Source: Arachis hypogaea
Lineage: Eukaryota; Streptophyta; Magnoliopsida; Fabales; Fabaceae
DNA: 64,000 nt
Reading direction: 5' to 3'
Assembly: GCF_003086295.3 (NCBI RefSeq)
Contig: NC_092046.1
Coordinates: 110,029,363-110,093,362 of the forward strand
Within the stretch, counting starts at the first letter, position 1; every line of letters begins with the position of its first letter. Shown one piece after another: positions 44,910-56,718 of the stretch. The position numbers were made by a program, and so were the translations under genes. The notes below the pieces were generated by a model that saw only the letters and a program-made list of their open reading frames with translations, had not been told where the DNA came from and ran no database searches.

Positions 44910-45916
44910 GCATCATTTTCATCTTTGTAAAGGAGGCTAGCTCTACTAGAGAGCAGTGGTAGTAGGAGCTCTCTTAATTTTCTTCTTTGAATTTGATTTT
45001 TGAGAATTGGGAAAGAGAATTGATCTCTCTTCTTCCTTGTTCTTACTTCTGCAATCTCTACTCTTTGTTTTGATTCTTGGATTAAGAATTGAAGAAATTC
45101 TGTTTCAATCTTGATCTAAGATCTCTCTTGTTACTTTCTGCATAATTAAAAGAATTGTGATTTGGATCTAAGTTTTTCTACTGTTCTCATTTCTACTTCT
45201 TTTGCAATCTGTCTTTTACTCTTCTGCAATTATTCTTTGTTGGATCAAGGAAGGAATTGAGATCTAGACTTGTTTTCTAGTCTCATTGATTTCCTGGGAT
45301 CTTGAATTTCTCCTTTAAATTTCACAATTGAGCTAAATTTAAATTCTGTTTTAATTCTCCTGCACTTCTACATTTCCGTTTTGGTATTGAATCAATCTGT
45401 TTCCAAATTTCATAACCTGAGAGCTCTTTAGTTTACTGCACTTCTTATTTTTTCAGTTCTGTTTCAATTTTCAGCACCCAATTCCTTTTACTTTTCATGC
45501 AATTTAATTCTTCTGCAATTGTTCTAAGTTCTGCTTATTGCTTCCTTTAAATTCTCTGCACCCAATCCCCTTTACATTTGATGCAATTTACATTTCTTGT
45601 CTTTTAAGATTCTGTCAATTTACATTTCTTGCTCTTTAATTTACTTGCAATTTTACTTTCTGCACTTTAAATTTTCTTGTCATTTACTTTCTGATGTATC
45701 AATTATCACTCACCAATGTTAGCTTGACTAAAATAATCACCCACTAAAGTTGCTTGATCTATCAATCCCTGTGGGATCGACCTCACTCTAAGTGAGTTTT
45801 ACTACTTGATATGACCCGGTACACTTGCCGGTGAGTTTAGGTGTTGGAAATTGGTTTCAACCCATCAAACATCACGAGGTCTTTTCAAGGTTGTAATGGG
45901 GCTAAGGTAAAGGTGA

Positions 45917-45918
<2 letters not shown>

Positions 45919-45978
<60 letters not shown>
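45919..45978. repeat. AT microsatellite
   Basis: 30 uninterrupted AT dinucleotides. Confidence 0.97.
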
Positions 45979-45981
<3 letters not shown>

Positions 45982-46028
45982 CAAGTGAGCTATAATATGA
46001 ATCTTTGACAAACCTAAGCTCTCACCTA

Positions 46029-46056
<28 letters not shown>
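46029..46056. repeat. AC microsatellite
   Basis: 14 AC dinucleotides, about 50 bp after the AT repeat. Confidence 0.95.
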
Positions 46057-46059
<3 letters not shown>

Positions 46060-46965
46060 ATGTAACTCTAAAATCATACCTAGCTACCCATAATTCCCAC
46101 ATTTGCATCACATACTCATGTACCAAATTTTCTTTAATTTCACCACATATGCATTGATCTTTTATTTAAACTTCACATTGGGGTAATTTTGTCCCCTTAT
46201 TTATCTATTTACTTATATTAAAGTTTTTTTTTTGAACTTGACAGCAAACATAATATATCAATGCATATGGGTTTTTAATATTTCTGGTCTCACATGAGTA
46301 GGTTCTCAAATTTCCAATATTCAGATAAAGTGAAAACATAACACATTCCCATTAACCCAGGCTTCCACAATTCCCCACACTTATTTAATAGACTATCTTA
46401 AGCTAACCAAAGATTTAAATCAGGTAATTAATTATTTTTCTGCTTAAGGCTAGTGATGTGGTAATATAAAGAACAAATGGGGATTAAAAGGCTCAAAGTG
46501 TCTAACAAAGATAAATAGAATGGTAGGCTATTTGGGATAAGTGAGCTAATAACAATTGATGGCCTCAATCATATGTATGCATGTAAATACACTAAACAAT
46601 GGACATATAGAATGGAACAAAATATAGATTGCAATTATAGAGAAGAAAACACACAAGAATAAAATGTTATGGTTAAATAATGTAACCATGTAGTTAAGCT
46701 CAAATCTCACAGGTTGTGTGTTCTTAGCTATCAACCATGTTCCAAATTACAATCTTCAAACAATTTTAGCACAAAAATTTTAATTTAAATTAGTGGAATG
46801 CTATAAAAAGGGTCTTGAAAAAGAACTCATTATTTTAACCAAGCAAAACATACATGCAAACAATTATTATCATGCAATCTATGCTATCTAACAAAAGAAA
46901 AAGTCAAATGTTGGTGTTAAGAGAGAGAAGTTATCTCCGGAAGTCAAGGATTGACCTCCCCACAC

Positions 46966-48210
46966 TTAAGGCTTGGCACGGTCTTCCGTGCCATCAGTAA
47001 GGAGCAAGGTAGGGCTGGAAGCATTGCCTCCGCTGTCTGGTTTGCCATGGCTCCCTGTGCTACTAGAAGAAGGGGAATCCGGGGTGTCCTTCTGTTCTGG
47101 AGGTGGGTGTGTACAAACTATGAGTTCCTTCAGATAGTTGTATTGGCGCTTGTTACGGTGCTCCATTTGCTCCATCCGCCAGTATTGCCGGTCGAACCTC
47201 TGAAGGATCTGAAGGAACATCTGATGGATGGATGGTGCTTGTGGTGTGGATGATGATGGAGGAGAAGTAGGAGGAGTATCCAAAGATGGGCCTGTAGGCC
47301 GGCTCGCAGAAGGAACTGGTGGCCTGATGTACTTCCCATGTGGGACATACTGGTCGGCTCTAGGGATCATGACCTTCATGTCTCCTACCCGATAGGACAC
47401 ACCTGCTGTAGAGACTAAATCTGAAACTAAGGTGGGAAAAGACAAGTTAACCGCAATCTGTACATGTCCCATTGCTTGCCGGATGTGTTGGGGCAGGTTA
47501 AGGGGTTGCTTTGTCAGGATGCACCAGATAATGACAGCCATGTCCGCTGTGAAGGTGGACTCGTGAGTGCTCGGAAAGGTATAGTGGGACATAATCTGTG
47601 CCCACACGTGACCCTCCAAGGTAAGTGATTAGGCTGAGATGCTCTTGGGCTTTGATCGATGCGGCCCATAGATCCAGGTACTGCCAGGTTGGGCTATAAT
47701 TCCAAGGACACTATTCCAATCGAACTGATACATATGGTGCTTAAAAGAGGCTTCTTGATATGCATCCAATCCCTCTGGACTAGGCGGTAGATCTAGTGCT
47801 CGCTGTATGGCACTCTCGGAGACAGGGACTTGGTGCTGACGAACATAGACAGCCTGCAGGGTAGGCGAGTAGAAGTTGGAATAGAATTCAACTACCCCTG
47901 GTAAGTTGGCCTTTCGCGGCTGCCTCCTCAAAAATCCCCATTGTCTCCTCCTGATTCGGGGCTCGACAAAATCAACAAAGTGTGTTAGAACAATGAGTAG
48001 ATGCTCATTGTTGTAGTTCCTCTCGGCTAGGATGGGGAACATCTACTCGCAGTAACGGTTAGTGAACCGTGTGGAGTCTCGTGCAGGAAAGGCTTTTTCT
48101 GATTCATCAACTTTAATGATCCTCTTCACCCGCTTTGTTGGTGGCTTTACGCTTGTAGATGGAAGAGCTTTAGACGGTGCCCTCTTGGTTCCTCTCCTTG
48201 CTGGTGCCAT
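46966..48210 (-). pseudogene. Third ORF of the AAC-family element (putative plant transposon protein)
   Basis: A 415-codon frame from MAPARRGTKRAPSKALPSTS at 48210 to DGTEDRAKP at 46966, broken by only two in-frame stops (after RFTNRYCE, and in SISA before SLTLEGHVW). The basic N-terminus, the block RRQWGFLRRQPRKANLPGVV, EFYSNFYSPTLQAVYVRQHQ and FPSTHESTFTADMAVIIWC are typical of the 'putative plant transposon protein' family (Transposase_32-like) found downstream of pol in Athila-type elements; function unknown. The C-terminal part is Pro/Ser-rich, with a Met/Gln-rich coiled-coil-like stretch (FDRQYWRMEQMEHRNKRQYN). Upstream in frame, MGTKKRKEKTTD can be read across the GCGG insertion from an ATG at 61226-61228, so the true start may lie on the far side of that insertion. 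Confidence 0.82.
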
Positions 48211-48243
48211 GTCAGTGGTCTTCTCTTTTCTTTTCTTGGTACC

Positions 48244-49819
48244 TGGTGCACGAAATTACAATCACACTTTTGCGATTCCGCACAACTAACCAGCAAGTGC
48301 ACTGGGTCGTCCAAGTAATACCTTACGTGAGTGAGGGTCGATCCCACGGAGATTGTCGGCTTGAAGCAAGCTATGGTTATTTTGTAATTCTTAGTCAGGA
48401 AATTAGTGATAAAAATGGTTGAGTTTATGAAGATTAAATAACATAAAATAAATAATACTTGTTATGCAGTAATGGAGAACATGTTAAGGTTTTGGAGATC
48501 TCCATCTTTTGAATCTCTGCTTTCCTACTGTCTTCTTTTTCACGCACGCAGGTCTCCTTCCATGGCAAGCTGTATGTTGGTGGATCACCGTTGTCAATGG
48601 CTACCAGCCGTCCTCTCAGTGAAAAGGGTCCATGTACATGGCTAATCATCTGTCGGTTCTCACTAATGTTGGAATAGGATCCATTGATCCTTTTGCACAC
48701 TGTCACTGCGCCCAGCATTCATGAGTTTGAAGCTTGTCATAGTCATCCCTTCCCGGATCCTAATCAGAATACCACAGACAAGGTTTAGACTTTCCGGATC
48801 TCAGGAATACTGCCAATTGATTCTAGCTTATAACACGAAGACTCTGATCTCACAGATTTGAATGCTCTGTTGTCAGGAGATGCAATCAAACGTATGAGCC
48901 AAGAACCCAAGAGATACACACTCAATCTAAGGTAGAACGGAGGTGGTTGTCAGACATGCGTTCATAGGTTGAGAATGGTGATGAGTGTCACGGATCATCA
49001 CATTCATCATGTTGAAGTGCAAGTGAATATCTTAGAATAGAAACACGCGTGATTGAATGAAAAACAGTAGTAATTGCATTAATTCATCAAAACACAGTAG
49101 AGCTCCTCACCCCCAACCATGGAGTTTAGAGACTCATGCCGTAGAAGATACAAATTCAGATGTAAAATGTCATGAGGTACATAGTAAAGTCTCTAAAAGT
49201 TGTTTTTATGCTAAACTAGTAGCTAGGGTTACAGAAAATAAGTAACTAAGTGCAGATAGTGCAGAAATCCACTTTAGGGGCCCACTTGGTGTGTGCTTGG
49301 GCTGAGCATTGAGCTTTACACGTGTAGAGGCTTCTCTTGGATTTAAATGCCAGGTTCCAGCCTATTTGTGGCATTTAACTCTGGTTTGTAACCTGTTTCT
49401 AGCGTTTAACTTCAGAATAGGGCAGGAAGTTGGCATTTGAACGCCAGTTTGTGTCGTCAAAACTCGAGCAAAGTATAGACTATTATATATTGCTAGAAAG
49501 CCCTGGATGTCTAATTTCCAACGCAATTAAGAGCGTGCTAATTGGGTTTCTGTAGCTCCAGAAAATCTATTTTGAGTGCAGGGATGTTAGAATCCAACAA
49601 CATCTGCAATCCTTTTTCAGCCTCTGAATCAGATTTTTGCTCAGGTCCCTCAATTTCAGCCAGAAAATACCTGAAATAATAGAAAAATACAAAAACTCAT
49701 AGTAAAGTCCAGAAATGTGAATGCATAAAAATTAATAAAAACATAGTAAAAACTAACTAAATCATACTAAAAACTACCTAAAAACAATGCCAAAAAGCGT
49801 ATAAATTATCCGCTCATCA
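48244..49819 (-). repeat. 3' LTR of the full GCGG element
   Basis: TGGTGCACGAA to CCGCTCATCA on the + strand. Palindrome units start at 49339, 49370, 49401 and 49432 (exactly 31 bp apart). Close to its partner LTR. Confidence 0.94.
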
Positions 49820-50940
49820 CAACACCAAACTTAAATTGTTGCTTGTCCCCAAGCAACTAAAAATCAAATAGGATAAAAAGAAGAGAATATACTATAAATT
49901 CCAAAATATCAATGAAACTTAGCTCCAATGAGATGAGCGGGACTAGTAGCTTTTTGCCTCTGAACAGTTTTGGCATCTCACTTTATCCTTTGAAGTTCAG
50001 AATGGTTGGCATTTATAGGAACTCAGAATCCAGATAGTGTTATTGATTGTCCTAGTTCAGTATGTTGATTCTTGAACACAGCTACTTTATGAGTCTTGGC
50101 CGTGGCCCTAAGCACTTTGTTTTACAGTATTACCACCGGATACATAAATGCCACAGACATATAACTGGGTGAACCTTTTCAGATTGTGACTCAGCTTTGC
50201 TAGAGTCCCCAATTAGAGGTGTCCAGTGTTCTTAAGCACACTCTTTTTGCTTTGGATCACGACTTTAACCGCTCAGTCTTAAGCTTTTCACTTGACACCT
50301 TCACGCCACAAGCACATGGTTAGGGACAGCTTGGTTTAGCCGCTTAGGCCGAGATTTTATTCCTTTGGGCCCTCCTATCCATTAATGCGCAAAGCCCTGG
50401 ATCCTTTTTATTACCCTTGCCTTTTGGTTTAAAGGGTTACTGGCTTTTTGCTCTTGCCTTTTGGTTTAAAGAGCTATTGGCTTTTTCTGCTTGCTTTTCC
50501 TTTTTCTTTATTTTATTTTATTTTTTTTTGCAAGCTTTGTTCTTCACTGTTTTTTCTTGCTTCAAGAATCAATTTTATGATTTTTCAGATTATCAATAAC
50601 ATTTCTCCTTTTTTGTTATTCTTTCAAGAGCCAACAATTTTAACATTCATAAACAACAAATTCAAAAGACATATCCACTGTTCAAGCATTCATTCAGAAA
50701 GCAGAAAGTATTGTCACCACATCAAAATAATTAAACTAATCTCAAGGATGAATTCGAAATTCATGTACTTCTTGTTCTTTTGTAATTAAAGCATTTTTCA
50801 TTTAAGAAAGGTGATGGATTCATAGGACATTCATAGCTTTAAGACATAGACACTTGAACACTAATGATCATGTAATAAAGACACAAACATGAATAAACAT
50901 AGAGCATAGTAAATGAAAAACAGAAAAATAAAGAACAAGA
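49820..50940 (-). other. 3' noncoding region of the full GCGG element
   Basis: Conserved with 14404-15519 and 34989-36160. Begins CAACACCAAACTTAAATT next to the LTR, which should contain the plus-strand primer site. No coding frame. Confidence 0.6.
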
Positions 50941-50974
50941 AAATTAAAGAACGGGTCCACCTTAGTGATGGCGA

Positions 50975-51396
50975 CTAGTTCTTCCTCTTGAAGATCTTAT
51001 GGAGTGCTTTAGCTCCTCAATGTCTCTTCCTTGCCTTTGTTGCTCCTCCCTCATAGCTCTTTGATCTTCTCGAATTTCATGGAGGAGGATAGAATGCTCT
51101 TGGTGCTCCACCCTTAGTTATCCCATGTTGGAACTCAATTCTCCTAGGGAGGTGTTAATTATCTCCCAATAGTTTTGTGGAGGAAAGTGCATCCCTTGAG
51201 GCATCTCAGGGATTTCATGATGAGGAATTTTCTCATGCACTTGTTTAGGTCCTTGAGTGGGCTCTCTTGTTTGCTCCATCCTTTTCTTAGTGATGGGTTT
51301 GTGAGATGAATCTCTCCATCTCCCATGACTCGGATGTGGAACCAATTGTCTTCCCTCTCCTCTTTCTAGAGGTTTCCCAGGCCTTTGGTGCCATTA
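50975..51396 (-). pseudogene. Collapsed third ORF of the full GCGG element
   Basis: Start MAPKAWETSRKRRGKTIGST at 51396, then SESWEMERFISQTHH and a stop. The second frame (51345-51118) begins MVPHPSHGRWRDSSHKPITK and ends SLGELSSNMG at a stop; the charged tail continues after it. Same reduced head-and-tail structure as at 15520-15949, lacking the central domain of the AAC-family ORF. Confidence 0.55.
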
Positions 51397-51745
51397 ATGG
51401 TTATGGAAAAATAAAAATCAATGCTTTTACCACACCAAACTTAAAAGGTTTGCTCGTCCTCGAGCAAAAGAAGAAAGAAAGTAGTAGAAGAAGAAGAAAA
51501 TAGAGGAGATGGAGGGAGATATGTGGTTCAGCTAAGGGGTAGAAGTAGTGGTTATAATGTGTGAAAATGAAGGAGTAGTGAGGGGTTTATATAGGGGTAG
51601 GGGGAAGTGATTGGTGAAGGGTATTTGGGAAAGAGTGTTATGAATAGGTTGAAGAGATAGAGAGAGAGAGAGGTGGGGTAGGTGGAGATCCTGTGGGGTC
51701 CACAGATCCTGAGGGGTCAAGGACTTATCATCCCGGCTCCATTTA

Positions 51746-51979
51746 GGCGTGCAAAACGCCCATAGAGTGCAATCCTGGCGTTAAACGCCAGGTTGCTGCT
51801 TGTTTCTGGCGTTTAGCGCCAGCTTTTCTCCCTTTATTGGTGTTTATCGCCAAGTTGGTGCTTGTTTCTGGCATTAAACGCCAGACTGTAGCTTGTTTCT
51901 GGCGTTTAATGCCAGCTTGATGCTTCATTCTCGCGTTAAACGCCAGTCTGATGCTTCTTATTGGCGTTTAAACGCCAGT
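51746..51979. repeat. Eight-unit, exactly 31-bp-periodic palindrome array
   Basis: Units start at 51746, 51777, 51808, 51839, 51870, 51901, 51932 and 51963 without a single-base slip. Core GGCGTTAAACGCC / GGCGTTTAACGCC; linkers 15-18 bp, variable, often containing GCTTGTTTC. Ends in the 16-bp palindrome TGGCGTTTAAACGCCA. Confidence 0.96.
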
Positions 51980-52166
51980 AAGCTCTTCCTCCAAGGTGAG
52001 CTGTTTTTAATGCTGTTTTGATTTTGCTTTGATTTCTGCGACTCCAGATGATCATCATCCTAAAGAAAACATAAAATAAAAATGGAAAACAGAAAATTAA
52101 CATAGATAAGTAAAAATTGGGTTGCCTCCCAATAAGCGCTTCTTTATTGTCTTTTGCTGGACCTTA

Positions 52167-53263
52167 CTGAGCTTTTAATCTAGTCTCAGCTTTGAGCATT
52201 CTTGCTCAACATTGCCTTCAAGATAATGCTTGACTCTCTATCCATTAACAATGAACTTCTTATTAGAATCAATGTCTTGAAGCTCCACATAGCCATATGG
52301 TGACACACTTGTAATCACATATGGTCCCCTCCACTGGGATTTCAGTTTCCCGGAGAATAATTTGAGCCTAGAGTTAAACAGCAAAACCTTTTGTCCTGGT
52401 TCAAAGACTCTGGATTACAGTTTCTTATCATGCTACCTTTTTGCTTTCTCCTTGTAAATTTTTGCATTTTCGAAAGCATTGAGTCTGAATTCCTCTAGCT
52501 CATTTAACTGGAGTAATCTCTTCTCTCCAACTAACTTAGCATCCAGGTTTAGGAATCTGGTTGCCCAGTAGGCCTTATGCTCTAGTTCCACGGGCAGATG
52601 ATAGGCCTTGCCATACACAAGCTGGTATGGAAAGGTTCCTATAGGAGTCTTGAATGCTGTTCTGTATGCCCATAGAGCATCATCCAAGCTTTTTTCCCAA
52701 TCCCTTCTGCGGGTAATTACAGTCCGTTCCAGGATTCTTTTTAGTTCTCTATTAGAGACTTCAGCTTGCCCATTTGTCTGTGGATGATATGGAGTTGCTA
52801 CTTTGTGGCTAATTCTATATCGGACCAAAGCAGAGTAAAGTTGTTTATTGCAGTAATGAGTGCCTCCATCACTGATTAGTACTCTAGGGACACCAAACCT
52901 GCTAAAGATATGTTTCTGGAGGAACTTCAGCACTGTCTTAGTATCATTAGTGGGTGTTGCAATTGCTTCTACCCATTTGGATACATAGTCGACTGCCACC
53001 AGAATATAAGTGTTTGAGTATGATGGTGGGAAAGGCCCCATGAAGTCAATACCCCATACGTCAAACAACTCAATCTCTAAGATCCCTTGCTGAGGCATGG
53101 CATAACCATGAGGTAGATTACCAGCTCTCTGGCAACTGTCACAGTTACACACAAACTCTCGGGAGTCTTTATAGAGAGTAGGCTAGTAGAAGCCACATTG
53201 GAGGACTTTTGTGGCTGTTTGCTCACCTCCGAAATGTCCTCCATATTGTGATCTATGACAATT
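52167..53263 (-). pseudogene. Integrase of the full GCGG element
   Basis: Begins with the zinc-binding HHCC segment (NCHRSQYGGHFGGEQTATKV, later [10 protein letters not shown]). The catalytic core has the first Asp in WGIDFMGPF, the second in [12 protein letters not shown] and Glu in [17 protein letters not shown], spaced as in DD35E integrases. The C-terminal part reads VFEPGQKVLLFNSRLKLFSG and WRGPYVITSVSPYGYVEL. Stops occur after LQCGFY (near 53182), at 52433 after YKEKAKR, at KKL before SRVFEP, and near 52230. No chromodomain is seen. The enzyme inserts element cDNA into chromosomes; here it is dead. It is the only integrase core in the window. Confidence 0.93.
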
Positions 53264-54849
53264 CTATAGGATCTTCTGTGCTTCTTCTCTAGGTACACAC
53301 CTACGGATTATTCCGTCTGCACATCTCTTAAAGAGATATGGTTCATCCCACAAGTAGTACTTTGCATCAGTAATTAATTTTTTTGTTTGTTGCATGCTGT
53401 ACTCCTTGGGTATGAATCTTGCAGCTTTATAGTTTGCAATGTCTGCAAACCATGGTGTTTCCTGAATGGCAAACAATTGCTCATCTGGAAAGGTTTCAGA
53501 GATCTCAATAGAGGGGGAGGACGCCCCTTCTACTGGTTCTATCCGGGACAAATGATCAGTCACTTGGTTCTCTGTCCCTTTTCTGTCTCTTATTTCTATA
53601 TCAAACTCTTGCAGAAGCAACACCCATCTTATGAGCCTGGGTTTTGAATCCTGCTTTGTAAGTAGATATTTAAGAGCAGTATGGTTAGTGTACACAATCA
53701 CTTTTGATCCTACTAAGTATGATCTAAACTTGTCAATGGCATAAACCACTGCAAGCAACTCTTTTTCTGTGGTTGTGTAACTTTTTTGTGCATCATTTAA
53801 AACACGGCTAGCGTAATAAATGACATGCAGATGCTTGTTATGCCTCTGTCCAAATACTGCACCAATGGCATGGTCACTAGCATCACACATTAGTTCGAAT
53901 GGTAATGTCCAGTCTGGTGCAGAAATAACTGGTGCTGTGACCAGCTTAGCTTTCAGAGTTTCAAACGCCTGCAGACACTTTGTGTCAAACACAAATGGTG
54001 TGTCAGCAGCTAGCAGATTGCTCAGAGGTTTTGCAATTTTTGAAAAATCCTTTATAAACCTCCTATAGAATCCTGCATGCCCCAGAAAGCTTTTGATTGC
54101 CTTAACATTGGCAGGTGGTGGTAATTTTTCAATTACTTCCACTTTAGCTTGATCCACCTCTATTCCCTTGTTTAAAATTTTATGCCCAAGGACAATTCCT
54201 TCAGTCACTATAAAGTGACATTTTTCCCAGTTTAAAACTAGGTTAGTCTCTTGGCATCTTTTCAGAACAAGGGCTAAATGGTCAAGGTAGGAGCTGGATG
54301 AGTCTCCAAATATTGAAAAGTCATCCATGAAGTCTTCCAGAAATTTCTCTACCATATCAGAGAAGATAGAGAGCATGCACCTCTGAAAGGTTGCAGGTGC
54401 ATTGCACAGACCAAAAGGCATCCTTCTGTAGGCAAACACTCCAGAAGGACATGTGAATGCTATTTTCTGTTGGTCCTTAGGATCTATTACAATTTGGTTG
54501 TAACCTGAATAGCCATCCAAAAAGCAGTAGTATTCATGACCTGCTAGTCTTTCTAGCATCTGGTCTATGAATGGTAGAGGAAAGTGATCCTTCCTAGTGG
54601 ATGTATTGAGCCTTCTGTAGTCAATACACATACGCCACCTTGTAACTGTTCTTGTAGGAACCAGTTCATTCTTTTCATTATGAACCACTGTCATGCCTCC
54701 CATTTTGGGGACAACTTGGACAGGGCTCACCCAAAGGCTATCAGAAATAGGATAAATAATCCCAGCCTCCAGTAACTTGGTGACCTCTTTCTGCACCACT
54801 TCCTTCATGGCTGGATTTAGCCGCCTTTGTGGTTGAACCACTGGCTTGC
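53264..54849 (-). pseudogene. Reverse transcriptase and RNase H of the full GCGG element
   Basis: Open for over 500 codons in one frame. [73 protein letters not shown], catalytic FMDDFS. RNase [41 protein letters not shown] (catalytic Glu kept), [19 protein letters not shown], where the family usually has TDHTALKYL, so the third catalytic-region Asp is Asn. Ends [13 protein letters not shown] and a stop before the integrase zinc finger. Its start joins protease through a 1-base frameshift near 54850 (the DDAKP region). Confidence 0.93.
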
Positions 54850-55860
54850 ATCGTCTTCCAATAGGATCTTGTGCATGCATCTTGCTGGGCTGAAGCCCTT
54901 AAGATCACTTATGGACCACCCAAGAGCTGTCTTGTGTGTCCTTAGCACTTGAAGTAGTGCTTTCTCTTCCTGTGGATTTAAAGCAGAGCTTATGATTACC
55001 AGAAAAGTGTCACCTTCTCCTAGAAATGCATATTTCAGGGATGGTGGTAGTGGTTTGAGCTCGGGTTTAGGAGGTTGCTCCTTTTTTTGAGGAATTTTCA
55101 GAGGCTCTTTTATTTCCTCTGATTCCTCTAGATCAGGCTGAACATCTTTAAAGATGTCTTCTAGCTCTGATTTGAGACTCTCGGCCATGTTGATCTCCTC
55201 TACCAGGGAGTCAATGATATAAACACTCATGCAGTCTTTTGATGTGTCTGGATGCTTCATTGCCTCAACAGCATTCAGTCTGAACTCATCCTCATTGACT
55301 CTCAAGGTCACTTCCCCTTTTTGGACATCAATGAGGGTTCGTCCAGTTGCTAGGAAAGGTCTTCCTAGAATGAGAGTTGTACTCTTGTGCTCCTCCATTT
55401 CCAGCACTACAAAGTCAGTGGGAAAGGCAAATGGCCCAACCTTGACAATCATGTCTTTAATTATGCCTGATGGATATTTAATGGAGCCATCAGCATGTTG
55501 AAGACATATCTGGGTTGGTTTGACCTCTTCAGTCAAGCCAAGCTTTCTGATAGTGGATGCAGGGATTAGATTGATACTTGCCCCAAGGTCACATAGAGCT
55601 ATCTTGGTACAAGTACCCTCTAATGTGCATGGTATCATAAAGCTTCTGGGATCCTTAAGCTTTTCTGGTATGCTTGTTAGAATGACTGCACTGCATTCTT
55701 CAGTGAGAAAAACTTTTTCTGTTTCTCTCTAATCCTTCTTATGACTTAAGATCTCTTTCATGAACTTAGCATAAGAGGGTATTTGCTCAAGTGCCTCTGC
55801 AAACGGAATCTTTATTTCAAGAGTCCTGAGATAGTCTGCAAAGCGGGCAAATTGTTTATC
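54850..55860 (-). pseudogene. Aspartic protease and linker of the full GCGG element
   Basis: The upstream part (FARFADYLRTLEIKIPFAEA) follows a stop at 55861; a second stop near 55729 replaces the Trp of KDWRETEKVF. From 55638 it is open: active site CDLGASINLIPASTIRKLG, then ILGRPFLATGRTLIDVQKGE, an acidic linker (ELEDIFKDVQPDLEESEEIK) and LKYAFLGEGDTFLVIISSAL. The reading frame is lost near 54850, where one base is missing relative to the integrase-less copy. Confidence 0.9.
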
Positions 55861-56011
55861 CTATTCCGCTTTGCGGAGTTTCTGAGGATAAGGTATTTTG
55901 GCTTTATATTCTTCAACCTTAGTTGCTGCAGGTTTATTTCTTACAGAGGCAGGTTGAGAAGCCTTCTTGAGGGAGTTATTATCAGCACTTGCAGGTGTCT
56001 GGTCCCTCACT

Positions 56012-56151
56012 AGCGTTTGAACGCCAGAATCAGACATGGATTGGGCGTTTAACGCCAGATTCCTACCCTTTTCTGGCGTTTGAACACCAGAACTGGACAT
56101 GGATTGGGCGTTTAATGCCAGTTTTTCACCCTTTTCTAGCGTTTGAACGCC
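56012..56151. repeat. Five palindrome units inside gag with a 63-bp dimer period
   Basis: Starts at 56012, 56044, 56075, 56107 and 56138: spacing 32, 31, 32, 31. Two units make 63 bp, i.e. 21 codons, so the protein shows a 21-residue repeat (GVQTLEKGEKLALNAQSMSS, then GVQTPEKGRNLALNAQSMSD, then GVQTLVRDQ). Alternate units read in opposite senses of the palindrome (GVQT and LALNAQ). Confidence 0.93.
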
Positions 56152-56718
56152 AAACTTATTCCTCTCTGGGCTCTTACTATCCTCAGAGGGATTTTGGGTA
56201 GCAGGTTGCTCATCCTCTGTCATTTGTTCTTTTCTTGGCTTTATGTTGCTTTGAGTTGAGGTATTTAATAATTTTCCACTTCTTAATTGAACAGCTTGGC
56301 ACTCCTCTATTATCTGTTTTGATAACTGCTGTTTTGTCTGATTCCATTGTGATTCCATATCCTTGTTAGCATTTTTGGTTTCTTGTAGCATCTCCTTAAA
56401 TTCTGCTAACTGCCTTGTTATAGAAGATAGTTGCTGATTGAGTTCAGCAACTTGTTCCTGAGGACTAAAGTCAGTTGATACTGCCTTAGCTTCTTCTTTC
56501 ATGGAGGACTCATTACTTATGTACAGATGCTGATTTCTAGCAACTATATCAATAAGCTCTTGAGCCTCTTCAATAGTCTTTCTCATGTGTATAGATCCAC
56601 CAGCTAAGTGGTCTAGAGATACTTGAGCTTTTTCTGTAAGCCCATAGTAGAAGATGTCTAATTGCACTCACTCTGAAAACATTTTAGAGGGGCATTTCCT
56701 TAGCATCCCTCTGTACCT

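Larger units (their letters stand above)
43365..45867 (+). mobile_element. Solo LTR related to the GAC family
   Basis: 2503 bp from TGATGATATGTCATCATG to TTTCAACCCATCA, flanked by AACAT on both sides (43360-43364 and 45868-45872). Ends match the GAC family in inverse orientation (GGTGAGTTT...CCCATCA). It is about 1 kb longer than the GAC LTRs. Contains GAGCTCAGTTAACT-type inverted repeats (about 44020-44680). Internal domain and partner LTR are gone, as after intra-element recombination. Confidence 0.93.
45868..46965 (-). other. AAC-family internal noncoding sequence with microsatellites
   Basis: Between the solo LTR and the third ORF. Part (46690-46800) matches 12270-12370 of the first AAC copy. 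AT and AC repeats lie at 45919-46056. No gene supported. Confidence 0.6.
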
